Shown: in pieces, positions 10,371 through 22,245 of the stretch
Layout: each line of letters begins with the position of its first letter
Position numbering within the stretch: the first letter of the stretch is position 1
NCBI GenBank assembly: GCA_028673005.1
Contig: CM054115.1
Span: 108,578,672-108,642,671 of the forward strand
DNA from: Tanypteryx hageni
Taxonomy: Eukaryota; Arthropoda; Insecta; Odonata; Petaluridae
Direction of reading: 5' to 3'
Length of the DNA: 64,000 nucleotides
Program-made: the position numbers and the translations under genes
Notes under the pieces: model-generated
What the model was told of the DNA's origin: nothing
Databases searched by the model: none
What the model saw: only the letters and a program-made list of their open reading frames with translations

Positions 10371-12287
10371 ATGCGTCCGTTGCGTTGCAATGGACTCTTT
10401 GCTTCAGTAAAAGATGTATATAATATTTGCTCATTTCAGTCAGGAATTTTAATAACATTTGCAGGACAAGGATATTATACCTGCTGCACGGAAAAAGAAA
10501 AAGGATCGAGCACTGGCCTGAAGGACGCGGTTCTGGGGTCGATTAACACTGCGGTTATCCTTGCCTACCCGGGATTTCCATTGTCCTTCCCCACCCTCTA
10601 TTCTTTTCTGAGACACCTTTCCCCCTCCCCTCTATCCATCACTTACCCCTTAATGATAGTATCATCAGTGTCTCTTCTAACCATTGATGACCTCTAACTG
10701 GTGGGATTATTCCTACCCAACCAAACGCTCTAGCGAGAATGCGGCCCGCTGGAGGTTTTCGTGCGGCCCGCGAGAGGGTTTCATCCGTTCAGCAAACTTT
10801 TTGTAACTATTGCATACAAATTAAATTTACAAAAACATTTAAGTGGTTCTTTATTAAGGATATGCAATGCGCCTGTGTTGAGGTGCATTTTCTCAATAAT
10901 CAGTCTTTGATTATTTAAAAGTTCCTTCTTCATCCCGATTCCTGATACTGCAGTCTCAACCGCAGGCCCACCGAGAGGGCAGGGATACCGGGGCAAAATC
11001 CCCGAGGCCCGGGCCTCTGGGACCCGGTCTTATGAGAAGTCACAATACTTTCCTATCGTAAAACGCGGGTGCAAGGAACGCCGTCAACCGATTTCTAGGG
11101 GCGGCGTTTCCTTTTCTCAGCCCTCGACTTGAGTTTTCCCCACTCTGCCCACTGCTTTTCTACGAGTATCTTCCCTTAGCGCCGTATGCCATCTCCCCAC
11201 TTCTCTCATTTTTCTCCCCTTGCGGTCATTAGCTCGTCATAAAATGCTACGAGAATGAAAGTTTCCTTAGCGTCGGCAACAGTGGGAATTTGTGAAGGCG
11301 AGAAAGGATGTTAAGGTTCTCTCTTCCACGATCCTAGGATAAAATAACAAGCTGAATATGGTGACAGGGTCCCAACAATGCGTCCTTTTAGCATTCTTCA
11401 CTTAATTATCCTTCTTTTCGATTGGGTTGTCTTTAGTGGTTTGTTAGTAATGGCCGCCCTTTCTTCGCCTGCAATGAGAACGGGGGATTATGGTAAACCG
11501 TTATGTTCCTACACATTGGAGAACTCACATAGTTCTCTCTCTCCTACCCCTTCTTCCTCCAATTTTGCATTTGGGAATTTCACGAAATACGTTAGCCCTT
11601 CTTTCCTGTCAGTTCTACAAAGCATTTTGTCAAAGAAACATCGGTCGAGTGAGTTTGGTCTTCTTGCAGCTCTGTGTCAAGATAGTGAATATATAACAGG
11701 TGTGTGTTTTCATTTATAATTATTTAATAATATTTTGTTGTTTCTACTCGGCAGTTTATATCAATATTGACTTTTACTGTTTTTGCGTTTACGAATGCAG
11801 GTGTTACTTAGCGACTAATGGACATAGCAAATTAAAATCAGTGCGGCATTTTAATTGAAGAGGTAAGTTTCGATTTATATTTTTAAAAATTTTCAAAATC
11901 CGCTATTTCTGCTTCTTTCTCTTTCAAGTATTTTTACATGACTGAGGTCTCAAAAATACTTCCTGCTAGAATAATAGTCTCAATTTAATCGTTTCTTAAT
12001 TTAAAATGCATGTGACGATTTTTTTTTAATTTTGGCCTCAAAAACCTCATGAGTAGTATATTCCGGGAGATTTTTTATAGGTTAAAAAAACGACTTATAT
12101 GAACAATGAAACTGCCTTTATTTATTGATTATAAAACACTGCTTTTTCAACTTTAATTTTACTGTCATAACATGGTATAAATAGAGAGCCTGTGACATGC
12201 ATCGCAAACACATTGAATTGATTTTGTATAGAAGTTTCTATTTGGTCATTTATAAGAAAATTTCACGCCCCATATTAGCTATTTACA
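10371..12287. other. Unrecognised stretch with hAT-like G+C-rich ends
   Basis: gcggcccgctggagg and gcggcccgcgagaggg (10741-10785), and a ggggcaaaatccccgaggcc-type motif (10990-11030), are typical of hAT termini, but no element could be closed. Short open frames (10371-10697, 11378-11719) carry no recognisable motif and have composition like their surroundings. Confidence 0.35.
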
Positions 12288-12335
12288 GTGGCAGTTAAAA
12301 CTATTCTTTTACTCCTTTTCTTTTCCTATCTCTAT

Positions 12336-12485
12336 ATCCCCTTCCCTCTCTCTCTCTCTCCTTCGCTCTCTCTCCTTCCCTCTCTCTCCTTCCCTCTCTC
12401 TTCTTCCCTCCCTCTCTCTCTCTCCATCCCTCACCCCCTCTACCCATTCCACTCTCCCTCCATACCACCTTCTTTCCCTACACAT
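12336..12485 (+). repeat. Pyrimidine-rich low-complexity tract
   Basis: Almost pure C/T (ctctctccttccctctctct). Open frames in it on both strands are compositional. Confidence 0.9.
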
Positions 12486-12599
12486 TAGAGAAATTGTACC
12501 TACAGCTTGTAGGTACATTGTGCTTCCCATAGTTTTAATTTAGCTATTAGCAACGCTTGTGATATCGCCCCCTTACGTAATTGTATGGGAACTGTGGGT

Positions 12600-13085
12600 A
12601 AAGTGTACGTCTTTTTCAATACATACCTCGAAAAGGCAGGTTATATTAAAATCAGTAATTGCGAATAATATTGAGCCATCTGAAAATTGCGAAAAATTAA
12701 AAGAATTTTACGCCACAAGATGGATAGAAAGACATAATTCCGTGACAGCTTTTGTAGAATTACTTGATTCGGTTTTAAAATCTTAAAATATTATCACTGA
12801 GTAGCGTGATAGGGACACTTTGTCCAATGCTAAACTATACTTTGTGCACTTAACCAAATTGAGTTTGTTTTATCATTTTTTATAGTATAAAAATGTTAGC
12901 TTATCATTGTCGCTCTGCAAAACTTTGGAAGAAAAAAATTTAGATCAAATACAGGTTATTAACTTAGCAGATGACGTAATTGAGGAATTAAGAAGTTTGC
13001 GGATAAATTGTTATTATGAATTTGGTATCATTTTTAAAGAAGAGGCCCGAGTTCGAATCTTGAAGCACTTTTCTCAACTTGTGTA
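12600..13085 (+). pseudogene. hAT transposase fragment (ZMYM1/P52rIPK-like)
   Basis: The frame reads SENCEKLKEFYATRWIERH, then NSVTAFVELLDSVLKS, stops at 12786 and recovers in other frames as SLSLSLCKTLEEKNLDQIQV, INLADDVIEELRSLRINC and EFGIIFKEEARV up to about 13050. The xTRWxERHxSxxxFxEL motif and the following L-rich segment match the middle of animal hAT transposases related to ZMYM1 and the 52-kDa repressor of the PKR inhibitor. No ends are assigned, so it is a truncated relic. The cccgagttcgaatc phrase at 13046, resembling a tRNA B box, falls inside this coding and is probably coincidence. Confidence 0.75.
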
Positions 13086-13526
13086 GCACAGGAATGATTG
13101 ACACGTAATTTTTTTTAACCAAAATTAAAATACCATAAAAATACGACATCGGACATTGATTTTTATTTTCTTAATGTCGAAATAAGAATCTCATTCTATA
13201 ACGCTCCTAAACGCGTATTCATTGCATAGGACTTAGCATCAACCTACCCATGTTATTAAAGCAGAAATTATGGTTCTTAAAATAGCTTAGGTTGGTGACT
13301 GGGAAGAATTACATTGATTTTAGTCTTTAGATTTGATTTTCCTTTTCATTTCTTTATTTTATTGTGTATTTTCCCTTTATTTTCCAATAAGAACTTAATA
13401 TCAGATATTAATTTATTGCTGTATTATTTTGTAATTTAATTCTTATTAAGCACGTAAATATGCAGAGATTGTTATTTTTCATTGAAATTAACTTGGTTAT
13501 AATAAAATAAATATTTATAGGTAAAC
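13086..13526. other. A+T-rich stretch upstream of a hAT relic
   Basis: No coding or RNA signal. It should contain the left end of the following hAT, but I could not find a partner for that element's right end. Confidence 0.35.
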
Positions 13527-15103
13527 ATGCATTCGGTCAAGAAAAGAAAAATTGCAAGTGAATGTCGTTATCTTCAAAGCATCGTGGACCCATGACTTCT
13601 TTGTTATTGAACAAAATGACGGCATACTATGTCTTATATGTCACGAGAAGATAGCTGTTATTAAATGTCAAGCGACATTCTTCTACAAAACACTACAGTA
13701 AATTTGACAGCCTCGTGGGTCAAGTGAGAATCGACAAAATTACCTCGATGAAAAAGAATATTATTGGACAACAATCTTTTTTCAAAGCTGCAAAGGAGAA
13801 TTCTGAGGAGGCAACCAAGATCAGTTTCTTGATAGCCGAAACATTAGGGAAGAGAGGAAAACCATTTTCTGATGGGGAATTCGTAAAAGATTGCCTGGAC
13901 ATTTTTACATCTGTTGCATGCCCTGATAAAAAGTCGTTAGTCCAAAAAATTGGCCTATCGCATCAAACAATCGCTAGAAGAGTAGATGGGCTGGCATATA
14001 ACATTAAAAATACTTTGGTAAAAAGAATTAAGGCGTGAAAGTTTTACAGTTTAACTGTTGATTAGAGTACAGATGTGCGCGATACAGCTCAATTGGCAGT
14101 CTTTGTACGAGGAGTCCCGACACTTATGAAATAATTGAGGAACTTCTTGAACTCTGTCCAATGAAAGGCACAACAAAGGGACAAGATACAAGATATTTAC
14201 GATGAAGTAAAACGTCTGTTGATAAAATTTAGACTCCAAGAGAGTAACCTTTGTGGTCTAACAACTGATGAAGCTCCTGCGATGACAGGGAAGCTAATCA
14301 GGTTTGTAAATCTGATGCAAAAATCATTGTCACATGAAATTATCACATATCATTGCATAATTCACCAGGAGCAAATTTGTGCAAAGACACTGCAGTTTAA
14401 GCATGTGATGGAAGTTGTTGTTTCCACAATTAATTTTATTAAGTCACGAGGGCTCAATCATCGATAGTTCCAAACCTTTCTTGCAGAATTAGGATTAAAC
14501 TATGGCGATGTAATTTACTTCAGTCACGTACGTTGGCTTAGTAGGGCGAACACATAGGCGCTCATCTACTCTCTGCTAGAAGAAATAAAGGAATTTATGA
14601 GAAACAAAGGAAAGGATGTGAGTACCATGGAAATGAGGATTGGCTTAATGACCTTGCTTTCTTAGTTGACACAACCAAATATCTTGCAGAATTGAATATA
14701 AAGCTACAAGGAAAGGGTCAGTTCGTCAATGCATTATATGAGCGTGTTACAGCCTTTACCGAGAATTTAAACTGTTTCAAAAGCAGTTACTTGTTAAAAA
14801 AAACTGACCACTTCACAACACTTTCAGCAAGACGTGCTAAGACAATAAAATTTGTCACTTGAGGAGAGCTTTTGTGGAGAATGACATTCACACGTTTTAT
14901 AGGAAATACGTTAACAAAGAATCCTTTCCAAATCTTTCGAAACATGCCATTCGGTTTATTGCCCTGTTTGGTTGCACATATTGTTGTGAACGACTTTTTC
15001 ACTTATGAAAAATGTAAAGTCAAAGTCGAGGTCATAATTGACAGACGAACATTTATGCAATGTACTTCATATTTCCGCGTCAAGTGTATGGGGGGGGGGC
15101 GTT
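13527..15103 (+). pseudogene. GTF2IRD2-like hAT transposase (broken)
   Basis: Start ATG at 13527 gives HSVKKRKIASECR. A degraded BED-type finger follows (LCLICHEKIAV near 13630), then KFDSLVGQVRIDKITSMKKN. The 13715-14038 frame carries KKNIIGQQSFFKAAKEN and GKPFSDGEFVKDCLDIF. Next, 14219-14467 has LCGLTTDEAPAMTGK and HCIIHQEQICAKTLQFKHV, the conserved xTDGAPxMxG and HCIIHQExLC segments of this family. The C-terminal dimerisation motif appears near 15016-15090 as NVKSKSRS, stop, LTDEHLCNVLHISASS. At least four frame changes or stops separate the parts. A second, better copy is at 25155-26959. Confidence 0.88.
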
Positions 15104-15339
15104 GATTTTTTGTGCAAGCAAAAACAATGTCAAATATCTCACTAAATCCTTGTAATTGTAAAATTGTAATTCGCCTATTTGTATATTGAATAAATAATAA
15201 TATTTGTGAATCTTGTGAATTTTATTCTTTGAACTTCAAAAATTTTAATGATAAACAGAAAACATCAAGCGTAAATGATAGTCTTGAATGACCTATATGG
15301 TATAGACATCGGCCCGCATAATCGAATCCCTAACAAAAA

Positions 15340-15415
15340 AAGGTCATACGTTTTGGCCCGTAGGGGACTGAAAATTTGTAAATGTGGCCCTTCACTGAAA
15401 AAGGTTGGAGAACCC
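15340..15415 (-). mobile_element. Right terminus of the GTF2IRD2-like hAT
   Basis: Read on the minus strand from 15415: CAGGGTTCTCCAACC, followed by a GGGCCAC and a GGGCC motif, the usual hAT terminal pattern. The following octamer ctctaacc (15416-15423) would be the duplication, but its partner was not found upstream. Confidence 0.6.
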
Positions 15416-15577
15416 TGCTCTAACCAATCACTCACCTTTATCCTTTCCCATTTAGTTTTGCATTCCTAAAAATCAAAATAAACTATAGTTTGTCTCCTCT
15501 GAGTAAGCTCCTGCATTTAAGTGAGTTTTAATTCATTCCGTATTTTATCAAAACTTGGACGCACAAAACCCAAAATA

Positions 15578-17153
15578 ATGGAGCCCTATTTCATAAAAAG
15601 TAGGAGGGGAGGCATTGTATTAGTTAACGGTGGTTATACATACCACAAACAGTCCGAAAGGAATGGGAAAAAGTACTGGATCTGTACCAAGAAGCCCGAA
15701 TGTCGCGGAACCGCAACAACTCGAGATCATCCCTCGGAAGTTTTGAGCTACAGAGAGCATACGCACGATCCAAATCCGGAGGAAATACAAGCAATTGAAA
15801 ATGGCATGAAAAGAGAAGCGGAGGATCGCCCCGAAATGCTGCCGGCCTTAATTATACGGAATGCGCTTCATTCTGTTCCTAGTGGAGTGTTGCCGCGTCT
15901 TCCAGAAAGAGCAACTATCAAACGCAGCCTGAATAGGAGGAAGCAGGCACTACCTCCAGTAAACCCTAAAAGTATTGCGGAACTTAAAGAAATTCCCCAA
16001 GATCTGCAAATTCTTCCATCTGGCGAGCAGTTCCTGTTATTTGATAGTTATAACGCAAGTGAAGGTGAGAGCAGACTTTTGGTATTTGCCACTAAAACTA
16101 ATTTAACAAAACTAGGGCAATCAAAGACTTGGTTTATGGATGGAACATTTAAGATAGCTCCAAAAATTTTCTCTCGGGTATTTACTTTACCGAGGCTCTG
16201 CTTTCCCATTAGTATATGCATTACTTAGTGACAAAACTGAGGCCTCGTATAGTGCCGTGATAAACACGGTAAAGCGAAAGAGCCAAGAACTACATGTGAA
16301 TTTAGTGGAGCCAGAGACAATTTTCAGTGACACTGAACTGGGAATAATAAATTCCTACCGCCGGTTATTACCATCGACCAAAACTCGGCTGTGCTTTACC
16401 CATTTTGGGCAGAATGTGTACAGAGCTCTGCAGGAAAGGGGCTTATAAGCACGTTATCGTGATAAAGAAATTAGGGATTTGAAATTAGCTGTGCACCAGT
16501 TAATAAGTTTAGCGTTTGTTCCACCGAGTGATGTAACTCAGTGCTTTGAAATACTATTCTACATCTATATTATACCCTGCAAGTCACCTTTTTGGTGGAT
16601 GGCAGGGGGTGCAGTGCACCAAGGGTCCATAGTTTTCCTACGTTATCTTTTTCTATTATGGTCTCTTATCGTCCTAGGGAAAAACGATCCTCTATATCGC
16701 TCCGTTCTACAGTCGATTGGATGAACTACCGGAAGAATTACTTGATTTAGCAGACTTCTTTGGCAGGACTTATGTCGAAGGAAGGAGAGGAAGAAGGCCG
16801 GCTGTTCCTCCTAGATATCCTCCCGAACTTGGAATCAATTCCATGCAGCAAAGTTAGGAGAGCCAAGAACAAACAACTTGACCGAAGGATAGCATAATAG
16901 ATTTCAATGTTTGATCGGCAAGTGCCATCCGTCCTTTTTCCATTTGTTGAGAGAGATAATGAAGGAGCAAATTGACAACGAAAAAATGATGTTGGAATTA
17001 GATTCTGGAAGGCTTGTTAGGGAACTGTGTAGAATGAAGTATAAAAAAGTAACTGAGAAATTACAGCTAATTACGTTAGAGTACGAAGAGTATAAACGAA
17101 GTAATCGCATAACAAAATACCTTTGTATTTGTGGTAATAATTTTACTTTGTAA
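15578..17153 (+). pseudogene. MULE transposase with FLYWCH finger (broken)
   Basis: Translation from ATG 15578 gives MEPYFIKSRRGGIVLVNGG, then the FLYWCH finger (YTYHKQSERNGKKYWICTKK, ECRGTATT, HTHDPNPEE). Catalytic core motifs follow: WFMDGTFKIAP (first Asp), after a frameshift near 16200 IFSDTELGIINS (second Asp), and LCFTHFGQNVYRALQERGL (conserved His), then a stop. Later pieces are LKLAVHQLISLAFVPPSDV, an apparent ~170-bp insertion at about 16550-16715, RLDELPEELLDLADFFGRTY, GEPRTNNLTEG-stop-HNRFQCLIGK (Glu kept; the expected Trp codon is TAG) and CHPSFFHLLREIMKEQ. Known MULE transposases carry this order. Several stops and shifts make it inactive. An AATAAA lies just downstream near 17200. 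Confidence 0.92.
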
Positions 17154-17159
17154 ATGCAT

Positions 17160-18737
17160 ATTTTATTATTTTCTTTGAAATGTCATGTCCTATAACCATT
17201 AAATAAAACATAACAACAATTGGTTTTCTTTCATTTCTAATTCCATCCTGTAAGGAGAGAATGGACGAAGTGACGTATGGGCGAATGTCTGTGCTTGTAA
17301 AACACTATGTCAAATGTATTTTTAATTAATCATTTCATTCCGTGATATGATACAGAAAGTTCATTCCTCTAAAAGTAACAGTTTCTATAATGTACTTCAC
17401 TTTATTAAACAAATAATATCATATTAAAGATAAAAGGATGATGTTATGTTAAAAACGCTGTTTCCATTTTATACTTACTATTGTGAGTTTCACGTCCTCC
17501 GTGCACTACCAGTTCTTATGGGAAAATCGCTATCCCATGTTATTTCCCTATACTGCTAATTCTCGGCATTGCCAATTCATGCAAAAATCCTGATTTTCGT
17601 CGTTTTTTACATAACTGCCCACTTATACACCTAAAGAAGGATGGTAAATTAACAAAATGAGTAAGAAAATAAACAATACTTTTTAAACCGAGAAATCACC
17701 GTTTTTGCATGGTTAAACAATATTTCCCGCGTTTTCATCGAAACTTCAGTTTCTTCCGCCGCATTCATATTTGAACAACCAAATATCGCAGTCTATTCGC
17801 TGAAATCACACGAATATTTTTCTGTAGCTTTCGAACGTGTTCCATAAGCCACACGTACCATTAAAAGAAACATGTGATGCAATTCATTGTTATTAAAAAT
17901 TAAATAATACCGAACGAGGCTCTCACATTCTGCATCAGTGCACGAAATTGTCACTCTCTCGCTAACTTACGTACTATTAGGAATAGGTGGGTAATATATG
18001 TGGATGAAATGGTGAGAAAAGAACAGTTATGTTTGAAAGTGGAATGAACTCAATATATTCATTGGTTTTCGAGATATGGGATTTTACATTTTAGCGCGAG
18101 AAACTTCTGCCACCTCCTCGGAACTTTTTCGCGTGCCACAAAACGTATGCCAAAGAGACACTTAAATTATTCTTTTCACATCTTCTGTTTGGGGACATAT
18201 ACTTTGCACGCAAGCTTCAATAAATACGCTGGAAAACGAACATTTGCTCGGCGGAAAGTCATTATTTATTTTATTAACTTAACAATTGTTTAAATATCGC
18301 TATCTGATAAAGAGAGTAGTCGAAATTATTTCACCTGAGAATTCAACGTAATGTTTTTAACGTTTTAATGGTACTTACACTAACGACTATTGTTTTTGGA
18401 AAATAATACGCTTTGTAATTGTAATTTCGACATCCAACAGAATTTTTACACACGCATATTATTTATGTAGAAGAATACGCTTTGTATCTGTAATTTCGAA
18501 GGTCAATAGACTACAACTTTAATAAAATGAATTTTTATAAGCACGTAATTTCAGCTACCTTAGCTTTGGTAAAATAGTCCATTTAATAATAAAAGTTTTC
18601 TTCCTCTCCATTTCTGTGTATTGTTTAAGTTGCTACCATAATAATGAAATAATAATTACCTTGATATTCTATTCTATTAGTAAAGGATTCCTTAGATTCA
18701 ATTGAATTTTAACATTTAAACTGAAGCATGTGCCAAA
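17160..18737. other. MULE 3' non-coding region
   Basis: About 1.5 kb of A+T-rich DNA between the transposase and the right arm. The phrase cgctttgtaat/atctgtaatttcga recurs at about 18410 and 18480. No coding or RNA signal. Confidence 0.5.
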
Positions 18738-18976
18738 ACAATGGGTGAAATGTCTTTGGGTGAAACGTTATGTGGGTGAACTGGATTGTGGGCGAAAAAC
18801 CTATGGGTGAAAAGGCATGGGTGAAAGGTCTTTGGATGAAACTCCTCGTGGGTGAAGTGTCTGTGGGTGAAACGTCCTGTGGGTGAAGAGTGTATGGGTG
18901 AAATGACCCGTGGTAGAAGTGTCTGTGGGTGAAACGTCCCGTGGGTGAAGTGCTATGGGTGAAACGTTATGGAACC
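18738..18976 (-). repeat. MULE right TIR made of ~15-bp units
   Basis: The inverted partner of 7100-7345: a run of gggtgaaa-containing units (gggtgaaacgt, gggtgaactgg, gggcgaaaaacct, ggatgaaactcc). The outer end ggttccataacgtttcaccc mirrors gtatccggacgtttcaccc at 7100. Divergence between the arms is moderate, implying age. Confidence 0.9.
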
Positions 18977-19072
18977 GTTCAGGGGACCGTAAAATATGTA
19001 TTTCCGTTTAAATCTCGAATTAGATTATTTTCATGAAAACAATATTTTCTCTAAGCTTCGTATATGGAGAAA
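18977..19072. repeat. Repeat R, right half
   Basis: Continues repeat R after the MULE: ccgtaaaatatgtatttccg, ctcgaat, ttcatgaaaacaatattttc, cgtatatggagaaa, matching 36512-36600 of the uninterrupted copy. hAT coding resumes at about 19073. Confidence 0.75.
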
Positions 19073-19512
19073 GTAAAAATGGGGATCATGATGATTTATT
19101 AAAAAGGTGCAAACAAATTGAAATCAAGCTTAGTGATCATAATGAATGTGATGTAAATGGTGAAAAGTTGTGCCAAGAAATTGGGGCATTGATGACTTTG
19201 TTGCCTGAAAATGTACCCGACAATGGTTTGAGCATTTTGAAGTTTATAAATTCAAACCAAATCTTAGATATGTTAGCAAATGTATGGGTAGCTTTGCGAG
19301 TTATGCTGAGCATTCCTCTAACTGTGGCAAGTGGGAAAAGAAGTTTCAGTAAACTGAAGTTAATTAAAACATACCTACGATCGTCCATGTCGCATACTAG
19401 GTTGAATTCGCTGGCGATTTTCTCGATCGAGAATCACGCAGTTGCTAAATTGGATTCTTCAGAAATAATTAACAATTTTGCTGATTTGAAATCTAGAAAG
19501 AAGATACATTAA
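19073..19512 (+). pseudogene. ZMYM1-like hAT transposase, C-terminal dimerisation domain
   Basis: The open stretch reads NGDHDDLLKRCKQIEIKLSD, then LCQEIGALMTLLPEN, IPLTVASGKRSFSKLKLIKT and YLRSSMSHTRLNSLAIFSIE. This is the hAT C-terminal dimerisation region; the usual SxERSFSKLKLIKxYLRSxMxxxRL motif is kept with GK in place of the AE before RSFSKL. It is the 3' end of the transposase begun at 5703, separated by 12.3 kb of nested insertions. This part is intact to its stop at 19512. The first ~13 codons of the frame (19033-19072) belong to repeat R. Confidence 0.9.
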
Positions 19513-19831
19513 GGAAAATGCTTTTGGCATTAACTGATCAAAATATGAATTGATTAAACCAAAAGTTTTAATTTTATTGTATTTAATTTTAATGGATTTA
19601 TCGTCTGATACTAATAAACATAATATCATAGTTATCTATATGATAATTTGGATATTTCGTATTGTGCTCATCAGTAAAATAATGTGAATATAATATTGTT
19701 TCAGTTTTCGATTTAAAATGAACAGTCACAAAAAATGCCTTATACATTTTTCTTATCTTGAGGAGGGGAGGGCGTACAAAATCCTTTCCGCCCGGGGCGC
19801 CAAAATACCTCTGGCCGGTCCTGGTCACGGA

Positions 19832-20285
19832 CTTTTTTGTATAAAACTTTGTTCTCTACCTGAATAAATATTTTAATCGATACCTTACAGGGCATATAAA
19901 AACAAGGGAAGAATATTAGCAATTTTGCTAAATCGGAAATCTCAAAAAAGATAACAATGCGGCCGCTAAATATTCGCAAATTTTTAAACACATATTTAAT
20001 GTTTGTATTTCTGAATGTGCTACGAGGCTGAAATTGTTTGTAAAGGTAGAATTCGTAAAATAACCGAATAAGGATTATAGAAATTCTGATATATTAATTT
20101 GTTTGGCTGTTAAAAATTCTTAAAGTTTAAACAAATAGATAAATGTTTAAGTACTAGGGGACAATCATTGGAGCTGAATTTTGTCAGTTTTTTAGAACTT
20201 GGTGCAAAAGCGCACATAAACATATATATATATATAGCGTAATTGCTCGTCAAACAGGACGGGTATGCGTGGATTAAGTATTAAA
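19832..20285. other. Continuation of the target repeat, then A+T-rich DNA
   Basis: 19832-19930 completes the host repeat interrupted at 4159. The rest has no recognised feature, apart from a short (TA)n at about 20223-20236. Confidence 0.5.
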
Positions 20286-20289
20286 TTTA

Positions 20290-20605
20290 AGGAACTTCCC
20301 ATTCTTCCTCCTTTTCTCTATTCCTCTCTCCCATCCTCCTCCCTCCTTCCCTTCCTCTCTCTTTCCTTCCCACTCTCTGTCCCCATCCTTCTTGCTGCCT
20401 CACTTTTCTCCCACATCTCCCCTCTCTCATTCCCTCCTGTCACAATCCATAGCTCTCCCTCTTTTTCTCCGTCTCCCTCTTTATCTATTTCCTCCTGTCC
20501 TTTTCTAGTTCTATAACTCCCTTACTCTCTATGTACCTTCCATTCTATATCCCTTCCTTCGTATCTCCCTCCCCACAACTCCCTCTCTCTTACTCTATAT
20601 CTATG
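20290..20605 (+). repeat. Pyrimidine-rich low-complexity tract
   Basis: C/T-rich, with ccctctctt-like runs. The 83-codon open frame across it is compositional. Confidence 0.9.
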
Positions 20606-20609
20606 TAGT

Positions 20610-22100
20610 CGTTTAGATAAGCAAAAGAATCCAAATTAAATCCCAGTCCCATTAGGATTACGTAATTTCGCCAAACATCCTACGATAATTTAAGGCAATC
20701 TATTCACTCGTATATATGCGGGTTGAGACAATTGATTCTCAAAGTTTAACGATGACGTGGTCGGCAAAGCAACATCCCGTTTAAAAGCAGATATTTTCCC
20801 AAAATATGTGATTTAAATGTTTACTATGAGAGAGTTCGAACGGTAGGCGGAAAAATATGAATAGAATAAGAAACTTTATTAATGTTCCTAAAACAGCTCA
20901 AATTCGAAGATCGTACGTCAATTCTTTCTAATTTGAATTTCCAAAAGAATAATATCCTGCACTTTAAAAGGTCGCTTTTTACGTGTTATATTACATAAAA
21001 TGGAAATCGCTCCCCTGGAGTCGAATTCAGGTCTTTTTTAATATTTGTTTTCGTCATTTAAATTTTATATTTACATCAAACATTCCTGCTAAATTTCAAC
21101 CTTCCAGCTAATCGGGAAGTTTGTTAAAAACGCGTTAAAAAGTGCCATTGATGACGTCAGCGTTATACACAAACAAACACATGTAGGCTTTTATTATTAG
21201 AATATATATATATATATATATATGTACTTCGCCGATCGTATAAGAGCCTGAGATTGTTCTCACCAAAGCAGTCTTCATTTGTATCGATGCAGACAAAATG
21301 CTTAATGGTTTGTTTGGCATTTTCTCGAATTTGAAATTATGTACTCTCGATGACCTTTATGTGGCAAATGTTGTACTTTCTCCAAATCTTTCCTAATTGG
21401 TACTTCACGTAAGAGCTACGGAGTTTGTCATACACGAAGAGAATTCGATTTATCTGGGCAACGCCGGATACTTAAGCGAGTATATTTTAAGTATAGGTGA
21501 CTATAACAAAAGTCCTTGGATTTTTTCTTATTCCCAGAGACCCTCTAGATTTCCAACCTCAGAGCTGCAAACGAAAATCATCAGAAGTTTGGGATTCGCA
21601 TTTTTTGTTACATCGAAATATCTATTTTACATTAAGATACACGTATGTATACATGCAGGATAATTACTGTTAGAACTGCCGGAATTTCGGGTTTTCATTC
21701 TGTTAGCAAGATCATTAAGATCTGTATAAAAAGGTGCAAGTGCAGTACAAAGGAATTTTGATTTGAAAAAACGCCACGATATTGCGATTTTACAGAATTC
21801 ATCAGAGTGTAACGCGAGTCACGGCCGTATTTAGCGACAAAAATTAAAACTAGTCTGGGAATATATTTCTTGGTTTGAGTGTAATTTGCAGCTCGTGAGA
21901 ATCGAACCAAATGTGGAGATTAAAAGGCCCGCATGCCACCCACGCCCTCGATTCCAAAAAACATCTCAGAGAGAGAAAGGGAGTCGGCCCACGTCCACGT
22001 TTGAGGCAACTGTGCTAAATAAAATATAAGGCAGCAACTGAAGTCATTTTACATATCGATAGACCCCGGCTTCATCCAAAAAATGTACAATATTCTGAAC
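20610..22100. other. A+T-rich stretch, a short (TA)n, nothing else recognised
   Basis: A 22-bp (TA)n lies at 21202-21223. Open frames at 21397-21663 and 21695-21910 show no known motif. A ggagtcgaattcagg phrase at 21017 resembles a tRNA B box but has no A box. Confidence 0.45.
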
Positions 22101-22104
22101 CATC

Positions 22105-22245
22105 ATATTGTCCAAAATTCCTCCTTTCAACACTACTAAATTTCCACTCTCTTCCTACTTCTTTCCTAGAATTCTCACATATTTGTCAACCTTTAGCTGC
22201 TGATTGTTTCTTCAAATATGACCGAACCATTTCTTCTGCCTCTCC
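22105..22245 (-). pseudogene. Possible LINE C-terminal fragment
   Basis: Minus-strand translation gives QKKWFGHI, stop, RNNQQLKVDKYVRILGKK and LKGGILDNMM. The xxxWFGHxxR phrase is common after the reverse transcriptase of RTE-like LINEs. It is short and interrupted by stops, so this could be chance. Confidence 0.35.

Larger units (their letters stand above)
7100..18976 (+). mobile_element. Mutator-like element (MULE) with long tandem-repeat TIRs
   Basis: Flanks gttcagggga at 7090-7099 and 18977-18986 are a perfect 10-bp duplication, in the 8-11 bp range of MULEs. The uninterrupted repeat at 36502-36511 shows the same decamer once: a paralogous empty site. Both ends carry ~250-bp inverted arms, and a FLYWCH/MULE transposase lies at 15578-17153. 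The 11.9-kb span is swollen by later material in 7350-15420 (a satellite, a SINE, two hAT relics). Without that, the element would be of usual MULE size. Confidence 0.88.
4160..19823 (+). mobile_element. ZMYM1-like hAT transposon, split by nested insertions
   Basis: Left end CAGTACCGGCCCGAGC and right end (reverse complement) CAGGACCGGCCAGAGG are inverted repeats, each followed by a subterminal GCCCCGGGCGG/CCGCCCGGGGCGCC motif. Flanking octamers gtcgcgga (4152-4159) and gtcacgga (19824-19831) match 7 of 8, as expected of an 8-bp hAT duplication. The host repeat has a second, unoccupied copy at about 3960-4060, giving an independent empty site. Removing the insert at about 6775-19072 leaves roughly 3.4 kb, a normal hAT size, with a transposase interrupted mid-frame. 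4350-5423 should be the 5' part but shows no recognisable coding sequence. Confidence 0.85.

Noticed and set aside
13040..13062. tRNA B box at cccgagttcgaatc (also 33105 and 21017)
   Set aside because: No matching A box; the first lies in a hAT coding relic.
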